64,000 nucleotides of DNA from contig QEYB01000143.1 in assembly GCA_017562135.1 (NCBI GenBank), positions 43,408 through 107,407 on the forward strand, read 5' to 3'. A model generated the notes under the pieces. It was not told where the DNA came from, made no database searches, and was given only the letters and a program-made list of their open reading frames with translations. Shown in pieces: positions 1 through 12,700 of this stretch. Positions within the stretch are counted from its first letter, which is position 1, and the number at the start of each line of letters is the position of its first letter. The translations under genes were made by a program, and so were the position numbers. The stretch comes from Dipylidium caninum. Taxonomy: Eukaryota; Platyhelminthes; Cestoda; Cyclophyllidea; Dipylidiidae.

Positions 1-813
1 GACATGTGCCCGACGACATGTGCCCGGCGGACGGAGAAGGAGGCAGTGAAGGCGAGCAAGTAGGCTTGCTGACGTGGGGATGTTGTGAATTTCGGTCTAA
101 TGACTTGCCATCTACGATGGGAGCGTGGTGGTGTACGGAGTAAAGTAGCGAGACGTGGATGAAGAGCATTGCCCGAGGAGGTGACGCGAATGACCTTGGA
201 CGTGTGTGGATCAGTGGAGAGTTTGACGCGCGAGTCATTGCCGATTCACCGAAACGCAGGGGTCCAATCACACTGCGAGGTGCGTAAAATTGCGTTCCAG
301 CTGGGACAATGTCATGTTCGGAGAGGCCACCCCCCTGTGTGGTGTTTATAAAAATACGCGACTCTTTTTCTCCAACCGACGTGCCCGATGACCAGCCGGT
401 GGACGTGTGTTGCGTTCCTGCTTATCTCTTACTTTTTTCTACCTCTCCTTATACTTCTTCATTTGCTTCGCTTGTGAATCCTCAACCAAGCTACTTCTAC
501 GAGTTTCCATACTGCCTCGAAGCAGTCTGTACTTTTCGGCGCCCTTACGGGCTACGGATGCTCAAGTTGTATCTGTATTTTACTCTTGCGAAAATGGTCT
601 GTGCAATGGATTCTCTGGCGTTGACCCTCTAACTCCGCATGAAGCAAAATGCCTTGTTGTCGCCTTGGGCGGACGGAGCAATGGGGCGATCGGGGTGCTA
701 CGGTGGAAATTTCGTGTACTGGATTGGTTGTGACAACAACTCTTGTCACGATTTTTACGACTTCCGACAATGTTGTGTTTCTGGCGTGTGTCTTATTGTC
801 TGCGATGGAGTGA
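1..813. other. No gene recognised
   Basis: No frame here shows a recognisable domain. Frames overlap on both strands without a preferred one. Nothing further can be supported. Confidence 0.5.
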
Positions 814-1197
814 TTTGTCATTTTATTAACAGTTATGATCAAATGGTGGCAGATGGATGAAATGCAACTGCCACTGCCTTTTCTTAGGTCAATTGAAAAG
901 GCTCAGTTACAAATTGTCGACCTTTCTGGTTATGTGGAAAGTGCTCCATATTTGAATGCTTTTAACTCGAGCTGTTGGACTGTGCTGAGTAACATCGAAA
1001 CAGAATTGGAGAATGCCAAGAGCAGCAAAGACTTCTGGATCTACTATTTCACAATGCTGGTGGTGCTTATAAAAAGCGCTCTCCCCCATTACCCGGTCGC
1101 AATGAACTACTATTGCCTCTTCAAGGCTATCGCGTGTATCCCAGGCAGCAACAGCACAACAATTGCTAGAGAGGGAATTCCGAGATTCCCTTCGTAG
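814..1197 (+). CDS. Open exon-like frame, unknown function
   Basis: An uninterrupted frame runs from the stop at 811 to TAG at 1195-1197, with a first ATG at 835 (120 residues). A TTTATTAACAG acceptor-like string ends at 832, so this may be an internal or last exon rather than a whole gene. The encoded segment starts polar, has a run of E, N, K and S residues near its middle, then an aromatic and hydrophobic stretch (FWIYYFTMLVVLIKSAL) that could be one membrane helix. No family is recognised. No partner exon or polyadenylation signal was found. It could be chance, since antisense frames of similar length overlap it. Confidence 0.25.
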   Translation, partial: FVILLTVMIKWWQMDEMQLPLPFLRSIEKAQLQIVDLSGYVESAPYLNAFNSSCWTVLSNIETELENAKSSKDFWIYYFTMLVVLIKSALPHYPVAMNYYCLFKAIACIPGSNSTTIAREGIPRFPS

Positions 1198-4100
1198 TGC
1201 TAATGTCTGAGGTCGAAATGCATTCTGAGATTTATATTCACAAATCCCTTCATACAGCACGCGACTACGATTGTGGAAACTAAACTTGGGGTAGGATGGC
1301 GGTTCGGGGCACTGGGTAGTGGCTGACTTAGATCTTGCCACCTTTCATTGGTCTACTGGCATCAGAAGGCATCAATACGACAACAGTCAAACCACTTGGA
1401 AGGATGGATAAGTCCGCAGAATTTGGAGTAATGGTACTGGTGAAACTCGATCCACTGCTACCTGTGTGTTTGTCTGTCCTTGGCATTGCGGAAAATCCAT
1501 CGCTCATCACGTGTACCTACTAAGGTCTCCCTACACTTTTTCCACTCGCTGAAGTCAGATATGATAATATATAGAAGAATACTTCCTGAAATCTCCTCCT
1601 CTTCGTCCCACTCCTTCTATTCCGCTTACTTGCTCGTTCCACGGATTCGTTTTATCCTGTACACTTTCAGTAGAAAAAGGGTTACATCATAGCATGGTCA
1701 GTGTACGAAGAGGCAAGATAGTCAGCAAATGCTGATTAAGGAAGAAAGATTTTCCTCCCATTACCTCTCTACCTCATTGACGTTCGCGCTAATAGAGTTT
1801 ACAGCCGGGTCATTTGAGTGACTTAACTTTGCTGCGGCATGAATCGATGAGTTGAATAGTCCTATTGGTGCACGCCATCTCTGCACGTCTGCCAAATTTC
1901 GCTTCTCTCCACGACATTGTCTGCGTTGGCCTAAACCAACCTCTCACCCTGTAAAGTCCCAAATCGCCGTGGTCCAGCGCTCTCCGACTTGTCACGAATT
2001 TCTGCAAAAATATAACTTCATTTCATTCAAAAGCGATCTCAACTCTTTCGTCTCCTCTCACCCTATTCAGTGGCCTCTGTGATAAAACCAACAGTCAAAC
2101 GTACTTCACCTCCACGGATAACATTCTCACTCCGCCTTTGCGAAGCTCCTCTTCCCCATAATGCACGGTAGGTGATTTTCGCTACGAACCTTCACACCTC
2201 CTCCTTTCAGTTTGCACAATTCACCGCTGCTCTATTTTTGGTATGCTGCTTCACAATTGCCTTCATTCACCTTACCCTTCTACCTGGAGAGGGGAGAAGG
2301 AATTTGAGCAGAGGACGACGCTTCACAACAGATCAATCGCTTTATCTTCCACCCTTTCTATACCAGTCCAGTTGTGGCTGATTCCATCCTATGCGTGTCG
2401 GCGGATTTATCACGTTGGTCGAGATGAGATACTTCATTTGAATGACCGCTCCTCCCACACCTACTTTTTTACAGTGACCACGATCGACAAGCCTAATGAC
2501 AAATGTGCCATTCTGCCCAACTCCATTATTCCCATTCATCGAAGTGTGTGGTCTGTCGCTGGAGAGACAAACTAGTGTTGGTACAATGGTCACGTGCACA
2601 ATTGACTATTCTGTGTAGGTGTTTTTTGCTCGCCACTCCACGCCACCACCTTAGAGCATCACCTCACGTCGAAGTCGAATACCATCTGAAATTACAAATG
2701 CTTCTGACGAGCATCGGCTGCTGCTTCATCTCCTTCTTACATCACCCAGCAAAATGTTCGACAAAACGACCTCGTTCAGTACAGCTTAGGAGAAAGGACT
2801 CAAAATGACGGTAATTCCTACTCTTTTCCAACAGCCTCCTTGACCATTGTGCTCAAAACGCTTTCTCTTGTTAATGTGAAAGAACGGTAACCTAACTTTA
2901 GTGTCACATCGGGGCAGTAGTGGAATCGCAATGTGGATTTTAAGCCACGAGGCTGGAAAATAGTCGGGGTCTGCACGGTGATCCAACACGGACTGGGACT
3001 CAAAGCGACTCTCCCCCGGCCAATCAGCAGGCAACACAGAGCACAGTTCACACGGGTGTGACAAGAGACCTTCATGTAACTTGCTTTTCTGACCTGTGTA
3101 TTGGATGACATACTCCACCCATACTTTGGAGAAGCAAGTCTTTGCTCTACTCACCTTCAACCTTGTGTTTTATTGCAGTTTCACGTAGGACACATTTCGT
3201 ATCTTTGGCCGAAATGTCACTGTCTTTAGCAGCAAATCGGATGTTTAATACTTCAGATATCGACAAACCGGCGTTTGGTGCAATGTGGAAGTCGCTGTCC
3301 ATTTCCATTTCCCCCCTATGGATCGGCATCCGTTTTTTCTCCGAGTAAAATGCGCATGCCGCAAAGCCCCCGTGTCCCCGCTAATGGGTGAACTGGCGTG
3401 GGGAAGGAACGATTTAAGCGACAAACCCCACACCAAAACTGAACCCTTGACATTCGGAGTAGTTATAGTTCGTTTTGCACTGGTCGGAATGTCAGTGGCC
3501 CTGTCTAAGGTATTAGAGTCCCCAGGCCCGCCTCCTTAAAGTCGATTAGGGAATGCTAACGCGTGTGATTAGAGGGACAGCGCCAGCCTAAATGTCATCG
3601 TCACGATTCAGACTTGGCCTAAAATTCATCGTAAAACTCACAAGTACTGCGAAACTAGCATTGAGGAGGTGGTTTTTGAGTCTGAATTTCCATGTTTTTC
3701 ACTCACTCCCCCTTCACATGAGAATTCTTATGGCCTTGACCCAAATTCTGCCAGGTAGATAACACCTACGTGGTTGCTCCGTTAAAAATGAAGCTTCCAT
3801 CGGCAATCCTCCTCGCTCGCAAAAGAATAGATTCTCTGAATGAAACTTTTGTACCTGAAATTTTGCTGTCAAACGGTTCACCTTCTGAATCGCGGAAAAT
3901 AGGGCTGCCTCTTATTTGAGAAGAAGGGTAATTTAACATGTCCCTATTGTAGGAGACAGATAGACAAATGGCAACATAGGCATTGAATTCTGATACATCT
4001 GTGAAAAACAGCAACAAAAAATGACCGTTCGGGTCGTGTAAACGCGTCAATGAAGTAATGATTGAATTAAAGCTCTTCGAAGATGTTCGGTTCCGTCAGT

Positions 4101-7100
4101 TGTTAGACAGATGGGCCCTTGTAATTGCAGAGCCCTCATGTTGAACAAATGCATGCTCCCACCCTGCCCTCTTTAACCCAAATCAGGTCACTAGAGCGCC
4201 AATTTCCAACAGTTTGGTGTTGAGGGGCCTCCAAGTGGTTTTATATGAGTGAGAATGAAATGGAAAATACTGTCTTACGCCATCTATTATGGTTTTCTGA
4301 TCCTGCCTCAAATTGTCCTCCACAATGCTGAGGACTTTAGATGTGCCCATTTCTCACAATGCACCGTTGCCCCCGGCCTCGGCTATTCGCCAGAGGTGCG
4401 GTTGATGTGAAGGAATCGTGCAAGACGTCGGAGATTTTCGCCTCCCCTCCGTCTCCTTCTGCTCCACCACCAAATTTGGCATCAACAGCAGCAACAGCAT
4501 ATATTAACGTGGCTCAAGTTCAACCCTTGTTTGTCATTGGGAGACAGACGTTGCCCACCAAATTGGAAGCTATTGTTTTATCCAAGTTTCGCTGTCTCGA
4601 ACAATAGTCCTTCTTTGGTGATGCTGTATGAGTCAACCAGCATATTCGGCCGCTTCCTCAAATGAGCGCTTCTAATGTATATTTGAGTGAGTGGCATTTG
4701 CTCCACATTTTGAAGCTACCGACTACTGACGGTAGCTGTTGCCTTTGTCCTTTTAAAGGACATTGTCTCCGCTCTTTACTGACTCCGTTTAGTAGCACCT
4801 TGTGGACGAGTCATCGTTCAAAGGTGAGATGGAGGCTAGTGGACGTCTGGACTTTGCCCATCTCGGTCTCGTCGTGCCACTGCGCCAGTCGCTCAGGGTG
4901 AGTGTAGAAAATATCTTTTGGGAGGCAGTCGACGAAGGTGTTATGTGTTGGTTTAGGCGAACAAGGCGTGTATTGTCTAGTTGAGACGTTACTGTATGCC
5001 CGTTGACGCTAATCCCCAAACCGTTAGATAATGCCAGAGACAATGTCAACGACGATGAGATTTGTGAAATGAGGGCAGCGCGTATCGCCCCGTGCCCCTT
5101 CGTTTATTATGCGACGGGAGCGCGAGGCCCGCGGGGATTTGACATTAGAAATCTTACAGCACTTTAGTGTGTCCTCATTGCCTAGCTGGCTTGTGCTCGC
5201 TAATCCCAATACGATTTTGTCAGACGAAAACACAGCATATTTATCAGAACAATGAAGGAGGCACTTGGAAAACCTCCTTCCCTACGCTCCTGTTCTGCAT
5301 TCCGAGAAGGTTTCTGTTGCCAGTGTGAAGAATTTATGGACACTGTGTGGATGGGACTACGAGCCATGTGACCGTTTGTACTGCGAGTCATCAAATAGGC
5401 TTTTTAATAAGTACTCAAAGTTCCATTATGAACTGTGGAACGAATCGGAAGTCTATTTAGTGTTGCTCCGCCCCAGACATCGGCCCACTAAAAGCCGGCT
5501 CGTCTGTTGGGACGCTGCGTGAGGTGCTCTATGTGGCCATTCCGACCTGCGCTCGTTTTCCCGTCACTTGGTGTCCGTCACTCGCCCAGATTGCCTGTTG
5601 GACACAGGGCTAGACAATTTGGCCATGACAGGATCCGTGAAAGCGCAGAATCTTTTAACGGCGGACATTGGTGAACCCATTTGTTTTGACTTGAACCTGA
5701 ATTAGTAAAGGCTCTCGATAGTTGTGGTCAAGTTAATCGTTCCTTCTCTCATTTCAGCAACATTTTCTGCGTCTTTTAGCTCCCAAAATGCCCTTTCAGA
5801 CGAGACCCTTTCTCGCGTTGGGATCAGGATGAATGTATCTGGTTTAAAGGTGCCACCTCCAGGATGCGAGTAGCACCGCATCCACTTCTCCAAACGTGAG
5901 CCTTCACTTCTTTTCACCTCTGTCACGAGTACGCAGGACATTCTTCCCAAACTCGAAGCTCCCCACCCCCTCCTTCTGCGTCAATCTCTCCGGCTGACAC
6001 ACCTCTTAACGTACGAGTTGATTGGCATTTCATGGAACTTTCCGCGGTCATGGTTTGGGGAGTAGAGAGTCAATTAAGTGATGAGACCGTGTTGTTAAGG
6101 TGAGCGGATGAAGCTACTCCTCCGAATGATTTGTCGAGAATAGACTTTCTCTACGCTCTTGTGCACAATATCAGTCAACGTTCTTCCTAGTTTCTCTCGG
6201 TTGACGAGATCTCCTTTGCACTGACCCCAACTATTCTGGCATTCTTTTGCTCCCAAACCCTCGATGCAATCGCCTAGATGTAGGCGGTCTACCTCTTTAT
6301 TATCAAAGAAGCCTCAATATGAGGACCCACCAGTCAGGGGTGGCGTTAGTTTTCCTGATAGCCTTCACAGTCGTCCCACGTGTGGTGGCGGTGCGAAGGG
6401 TTCTGTTCTTACACCACTAATCTTTTCCTCCTAGGTCTAAGTCTGCATCTGGCTGCCAAACACACGTGTCAGTCGGCTGTCTCGGATGATGGTTACAAGG
6501 GTGACAAGGTAGTCAAGCAATGGAAAAACTCAAACTCAACTCCACTGTTCATAGACAAAGAGGCGTCGTCCACTACCCTCCCGCCTGAATCCATCTTTAC
6601 CTACGTTAAAGCAGACCATTCGCAGCGGTTGCACTCGAGTCACCGCACTCTCTCGTCAGGTCACACCGCATTGTCGTCGAGTCGTCCACGTGACTAGCAT
6701 TCCAGGCGAGGTGAAAGTGAGCTCCACGTTCATTTCGTCGCCTCCCACCGTTCCTCATCCTCCCACGTGGGAAGGCAGTTATTGTTTCCTCGCGGCGGCA
6801 CCGATGTCATTGCCTGCCTTCAAGGGAGCAGTTGACCACGCTCTAATCCACATTGCCAGTAGTCCATCTTCCTGACTGAGTGAGGTGCTACGCCCACTTG
6901 TACTTAGAGCACCGTGCCGTGCAGGACGCATTCGCTTTGAAGTGGGACTTGTTGCTCTCACGTGTTAGCAATCTTTAAGGATCGAGGTGCTTCCTGCCCT
7001 TCATTCCTTGCTGTCGCGAACAAAAATTGGACCATCGTGAACGCGAGAAAACATGAAGTGGACGGACTTGCCAGCACTAAGTAGATGGTGGGGAGATCAT

Positions 7101-7950
7101 CACTGTCTGAGTCGTCGAATACCGCTCTTTCTGCGTATGGTCGGGCCCTCAGTTAACCCCTCTCGCTCTGTGTTCGCCATTGCGATGCGACGACTTATTG
7201 GCACGGGACCCATGGTTATGCCCAAAGAGCCTGATGGAAAGTCTGTCCCCGTCCAACACGGGTCCACGTAAACGTGGCGACTGGGGAATGCTTTTGAACG
7301 AAGTTCGCAATCACAAGCACCGGATTTCTGCCCGCTCAGAGAGGCTAACATTACTGCACGCAGGTCTCCTTCCTAAATTTCTAAGAACATGAGTATCATG
7401 CACCGAAATGCGTATCCCTGGAAGTCGTCTCGCTGAGTGTGAAGCACGGCCGGAATATTGCGGAACGCTAAGTGGCATGATTCCCTGTGAGGGTGGGAGC
7501 TAGGCGTCATCGGTCATTTTAAATGACCAGTCGCCCGTAACCTTGGATCTACCATTCAGAAATGGCAAAGATATATATGGTAGTCTAATTTAATGCATTT
7601 CGTCAGATGTCATTCAGGGTTTCTTTTTTGTTAATATTCTTTCTCCTAACGATTACAAGTGAAGCCAATATTTCCACCTCAAGGACAAAACCACTTGTGG
7701 TTTCGCTTACCATCGCACTTCGTTGTACATTGATACTTTCATCAACTTTACCCCTTTATTATCACCTTATTCACCTCTTTTTCCTACTTGCCCCCCGTCA
7801 GATACCACCTTAGAAGCATGTTGGTAAATAACCTGCTGACTTCATCGCCTAATAGTTCCTCCATTTTTTGTTGGTGGAAGCATGCACAGAACAAAAAACA
7901 TTTCATTTCTTCTCTATAGATGCTTCGAGAGGCGACTACCGTCCAATTGC
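1198..7950. other. Anonymous intergenic DNA
   Basis: About 6.7 kb with only short overlapping frames on both strands. One stretch at 3177-3347 follows a TTTATTGCAG acceptor-like string and is open for 56 codons, but it matches nothing I know. No RNA gene, transposase or reverse transcriptase motif was seen. Confidence 0.4.
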
Positions 7951-7954
7951 AGAG

Positions 7955-8185
7955 GCATTGAGAACATGGGTTACTGCAAGTAAAATGAGTCAACAACCAT
8001 GCCACATGTTTCTGTCAAAATGACAAAGTGGCAAATGAACGGTCTCCTGAATATTTTGGATAAATGGACAAGACTAATGTCACCCAAGGCAGTTATCGCA
8101 ACAGACTTCTCATGACATCATCGCGCCGTCAAACTTGTCCTCTTGCACAAAACCCCTGGATAGCCTTTTTTCCAATTTTTCTTCA
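7955..8185 (+). repeat. Diverged direct repeat, copy 1
   Basis: This stretch resembles 8985-9190. Matching anchors in order are GAGAACATGGG (versus GAGAACACGGG), GACAAGACTAATG.CACCCAAG (versus GACAAAGACCTAAGGCCAACCAAG), AACAGACTTCTCA, AAACTTG, and a tract ending in TAGCCTT and TTCCAA. Spacing is broadly conserved with many indels. Copy 2 leads directly into the core promoter of the Kunitz gene, so this looks like an old duplication of that gene's upstream region. The homology was judged by eye. Confidence 0.4.
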
Positions 8186-8984
8186 TCTTTCCCTGCCTTT
8201 CATTATTGTCAATTGAAGGTCACGCCCCAGCCGCCATGCAACGAGGCAATTAACCCTTGGATTATTATGGGTTACAGGACAGAGGCCATTGCAGTGGGCC
8301 GTCAGTTTATTCCGCGTCTGTGGGACCATTGAGGGTAGTCTTGTTTTGAGATTGCAAACACTTTTCACAATTCATTCTTTAACTGAATTGGTTCAGGTAG
8401 CCGACGCAACCAAAACCGGAAGAACCCAATTCATCCCGCAGAAGAGCGCCTCTGGGGGACGACCGAGCAGAGCCGAGAAGGAGACAGTAGGAAGGTACCG
8501 ACTAGACCTGAATGGAAACAAATGGAGTTGCCTAACGGCCTCTGGCTTTTTCGACGCTAGGATGTGGTGCTATATATTTTGCCACCTGAAATCTTCCTCT
8601 TGGGAGCGTGTTATTTGTGCTGTCCATGCTCGAGTTCGTGGCGTTGTGGTCAGCGACTAATCCACGATTAGGGCTACGGTCTGTCGTTTGACTTCCAGCT
8701 AAATTCCTACGTAAATGGCAAGATAAGAGGCAGGGTGTGGTCTCTGTCCCCACGAGGTCGCGTCCTGCACCCCAATTTGAGTGCCGGTTTTTCTTTCTCG
8801 ACAGTGTGCGCCAACTGTGATGTGCGGAACCTCTGGACTATTTTATGCGGGACAGGCATTCTCACCACCGGTCATTTTTCGCCCCATTCGGCTATCGTGC
8901 AGTTAAAGTTTTGCCCGTGGCGAAACTACCGACAATCAATTCCCCCTCGTAATAATCATGGAACGAAGCTTATGGTAGAGGAGC

Positions 8985-9190
8985 ATGAGAACACGGGCTA
9001 ATGCAACCTTCAATTGCATAAACGGCTACACCTAATGTGTCTGGAAGAGTGAAAAATTGACTCACAAGCGCCATCTTATGTCTAGAGCAAATGCGACAAA
9101 GACCTAAGGCCAACCAAGCGATGTCAAAACAGACCTCTCAAACTTGCTTGCTTGCATAACCGTGTGGTAGCCTTATTTCTTCCAAATAGA
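8985..9190 (+). repeat. Diverged direct repeat, copy 2 (upstream of Kunitz gene)
   Basis: This is the partner of 7955-8185. Homology stops about 30 bp before the TATA element of the Kunitz gene. The first copy is not followed by a similar TATA element or by a recognisable Kunitz exon, so only the upstream part seems to have survived there. Confidence 0.4.
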
Positions 9191-9219
9191 CTTGTTGGAG
9201 GCGTCGTTCATGCACACAG

Positions 9220-9234
9220 GGGCGCCTATATAAG
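9220..9234 (+). promoter_or_regulatory. Core promoter: BREu plus TATA box
   Basis: TATATAAG at 9227-9234 is a textbook TATA box. It is directly preceded by GGGCGCC at 9220-9226, which fits the TFIIB recognition element consensus SSRCGCC. A start site 25-30 bp downstream (about 9255-9265) would leave a short 5' leader before the first ATG at 9305. Confidence 0.65.
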
Positions 9235-9304
9235 AAAGGAGCATGCAGGCTTTGGCGACACGTTGCAGCCTCTCGCGAGCTCCGCGAACACAATCTTCGT
9301 AGCC

Positions 9305-9744
9305 ATGAATGCTCTCCACGTCTGTTTCTTGCCTTCCTCTTAACAACTGGTGCAATCTCCCTCACTGAGGGTACTTTATGTTTGAGGATTCGACATGTTT
9401 CGTTTTTAATACTCACCATTTCTGCGTTTCTTGCAGCTTGTGTTTCACGATGCAGAAGTTACCACTTCGAAAAAAAGGGACCCTGCAAAAACAATTTTCC
9501 GTCATGGGGATTTGACCGACCGATTGCAAAAAAATGTGTTCCATTTTACTTCGGCGCGCTTGCGAGGGGAACGACAACCAGTTTCAGCTCCAAAATAAGT
9601 TGCCAAATGACATGTGATAAGGAATATATGGGACCCGCCTCTTGGAGCAATGGGGCGCCTACGAATAAACGTCCTGGTAACACATATGCGAAGCACTTCT
9701 TGGCCCATTCCTACTTAGTGTGCTCACCACAATGCAAAACTTAG
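9305..9744 (+). CDS. Secreted Kunitz-type protease inhibitor, two exons, frameshifted signal exon
   Basis: Likely a secreted serine protease inhibitor. Exon 1 (9305-9370) encodes a hydrophobic leader (LFLAFLLTTGAISL), then a phase-1 GT-AG intron (9371-9436, 66 bp, ending TTTCTTGCAG), then exon 2 (9437-9744) with the domain. Kunitz hallmarks are GPCK at the reactive loop (Lys at P1, suggesting trypsin-like targets), the aromatic core SWGFD, the CVPFYFG segment, the single core Phe, and the closing CQMTC. About 40 residues with two more Cys follow. Two oddities stand out. The fourth Kunitz cysteine (Cys38 in BPTI numbering) is Leu, so the 14-38 bridge is absent. The leader frame also lacks an ATG: the only ATG (9305) is in another frame that stops at 9341-9343, so an indel lies between about 9308 and 9322. 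A TATA box and AATAAA flank it at gene-like distances. Either a sequence error or a recently broken gene would explain the frameshift. Confidence 0.75.
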
Positions 9745-9752
9745 TTTTTGCC

Positions 9753-9758
9753 AATAAA
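9753..9758 (+). terminator. Polyadenylation signal of the Kunitz gene
   Basis: AATAAA lies 9 bp after the TAG stop codon of the Kunitz frame. The transcript would have a very short 3' UTR, typical of compact flatworm genes. Confidence 0.6.
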
Positions 9759-9759
9759 A

Positions 9760-12700
9760 TAATTGTTTTCATGTGGCAAGGTTAATCAAACTCTTTATTC
9801 GCTGATTCACATTTCAACCGCAAAATGCTGCCCTTTTCCTCTGCAAAAAAGGCTAATTACGACCAGTTGTCCCATTTCCTACAAAAGTTTCCACTTTTTC
9901 TAAAAAAGTCCAGTTAATGTTATTTGTATTTAGATCTGTGCCGGTTGTGAAAGACTTTCCTTACCACGCCAAAGCTTATTTTTTTATTATGTTGCTTTGC
10001 CAACATGTTCAGTGATTGGGGATCTGTTGACTGATGAATTTTACCCTTTCTCTGTTCCGTTAACGTTCTTCCAAAGTGGCCATACACTTCTGTTTAATTT
10101 CTCCTACGGTTTTCGATTTGCTCACTTCATTCAGGACACTCTTATCAACTGGGGGGTTTCTATTTGCTCTTGTCCCAATTAAAAAATGGAAGAAGTGGTG
10201 TTTTCGACATATTTTTGAAGAAAGAACAGTTCACGTTAAAATTGCCTTCACAGATTTTCTTTGTGATGGGTTTTACTGAGAGAAACGTCGAAAGTTTTAT
10301 TCGGTCCTCCCAGTTGAAAGTCGACGAAGCTCCAGCGAAGGACGGATCAGCAGAGGCACAACACATGACGTTGCAGAGAAGCTCAGGTGCGAATCTCATG
10401 CTTGCATTGAAAGAAAACTTATAAACGCATGGCTAGTTCGGGAAACTCTGCCTTATGGGAATCCACTTGGGGCCAACACATCGGCACCATCTGCGATTCG
10501 TTGCATGTGAAAACGTAACAAAGTGGATCCACTTTTGGAAAGACTAATTACTGGTGGCGAAAAGTGAACGCTTTTGAACAATGTGAAACGGAATGAGGTC
10601 GTGGTTAATACAAGAGTAACCAGGTAAGACGACATCAGAATCAGATATTCTACAAGACAACTAAACAATAAAACAAAGTGTTGCACATTCCACAACTCGT
10701 GAAAATGAGCGACACAATGGAAGCAGAGTTGTTTGTCACAAAGCAAAGTTATTTTTTGTATATTGACCGTGCGTCCGTTGTCATAAACATTTGCCCGCCA
10801 TGCGCTTCTTTTCATTTCCCATGTTGTTGCACGAAATTGGCGAACAAACGAATCTAAGAAATTTTGCACAAGAAAAAGTTGTCACATGTTAATGATAAAC
10901 TTTACCCTTTTTCTTGTTTCCGTTAACGTCCTCCAAGTGCTTCGACTCTGTCCCCGATGTGGAATGTTGGAATGCACAATGTTGCAACTAAATGGTCTTG
11001 AAATGCGCGCGAAATCTACCTCCGTCCATAGAACTCTCGTTACACTTTCGAATCAGTGAAGGGCACTTTCGGGTGCGTCTCAAATTCATACAATTTACAT
11101 GTGAATGATTCAGTCATCTTCAGCTCTTACGTGCTGGCCACCTTTTCCCGTGTACAACCTACAAATACACACAGATGAACTTACATGCCAAAAGGGCTCC
11201 CTCGTTAAGGCATCTTGTGGTGAAACGACGCCACCTACTAAAAATACTGTCCTTGGATCAGGCACTGAGTGCCCTTGACTTTCACGCCGTCTCTGCTCAC
11301 AATGCACGGCACGGTGTAAGGCAGGACCACAAAAAGCGGATTCTTTGAATTACCGAAAAAGGATGGATTGTAACACAACCACGCTCTGATGATCTTCCAT
11401 TTTGTCGGCATATCGTAAAAAACTTCTCACCAGGGAAGTGAACCTTGGCCTTAGGGAGACTAGTTCCAGTGAATTGAAAGTATTGTTAATGAGAAGGCTA
11501 TAGCGTGGGTCGACACCACGATTTTGGAGTTCCCTAAATCCCGCAACTTTTAACACCGATTTTAGTTAAGCCAGACGAGCATAGGCAACGACAGTCCTGG
11601 GGACGGAACTCACCCCCATTGGAATTTCTACTTCAGGGAAGCGATCACATCCCCCTTTGGTTCATAAAATAACTTCCTGCAGGTACGCAAGAGAGATTGC
11701 GGCTCGGGTACCAATGAGACTTCAGGCGGTTGATAATCTACAACTTCACCGGGAGCACCCGAAGTGTACAGTGGTGAGTTTTCTGATGATTACATGCTTG
11801 AAAACCACTGGTTGTAAGTGTTTCATTCGATACCAGACGCAGGAAAGCGCAACACAGCAGCGAGCACGCCATCACCACAGCCACGGAGACAAGACCTATA
11901 TGAGGCACTAAAAGCGGCCAAACTTAAAACCATTGTCGCCATTCCATCAATTTATTTTGCAGGAATGTACTTTTTTGTGCATTTAGTTTGTTGAGTGGAG
12001 CAAACACAGACCTCATCTCGGGATTGAGATGACTTGCCACTGTACTGTTTTCGTTGGCCGCTACTTCTGGTGTCCCGCGCCTTGTAGGCGTCAAATGGAC
12101 CAGCAGCCAAAGTGCATCCCATGGTGCGCACGCACGTTGGGGTCCCGCAGTTGAAGCTAAAATGCGTCAAGCTGTGTTCCATTGGGTGTTGGGAACACCT
12201 TTTTTGGTTGCCATTCACGATGTGGATGGATCCATGGAAGAAAAAGACACACAAACACACACCTCCATAATTATAACGCTTGTTGTGCATTTCGAATGGA
12301 GGGCCCCGAGTGAAGGACGAATTAACCAAGTGAATGGTGTTTTGCGAGCCTCGAGGGTCCGCTCACGGGTGTCATGGCGGCAGAGTACGTCGTAAATCGT
12401 TGAAACAGACTCTGAAAATTGCTTGCGATTCAATAAGATGCACGCGATTGTCCTGATCCCTCCTTCTTCTCGTTGCAACACAAAGCAATCTGACTTTGAA
12501 CCACACACTGATTAAGGAGAGGTGTAAGCCACAAGGGATTGAAGAGAGTCTGTCAAGAAGAGTGAGTGGGAAAATCCAGTGGATGCTATTAGATTGCAAT
12601 AAACACAAATGGGGTTGGCATTCAAGAGTCTCGAGTTTTTAGAAGGCTGTACGAACCTCGCGATTAATCCTTCTTCCTCCATCTACGCCATTCGACTGAC

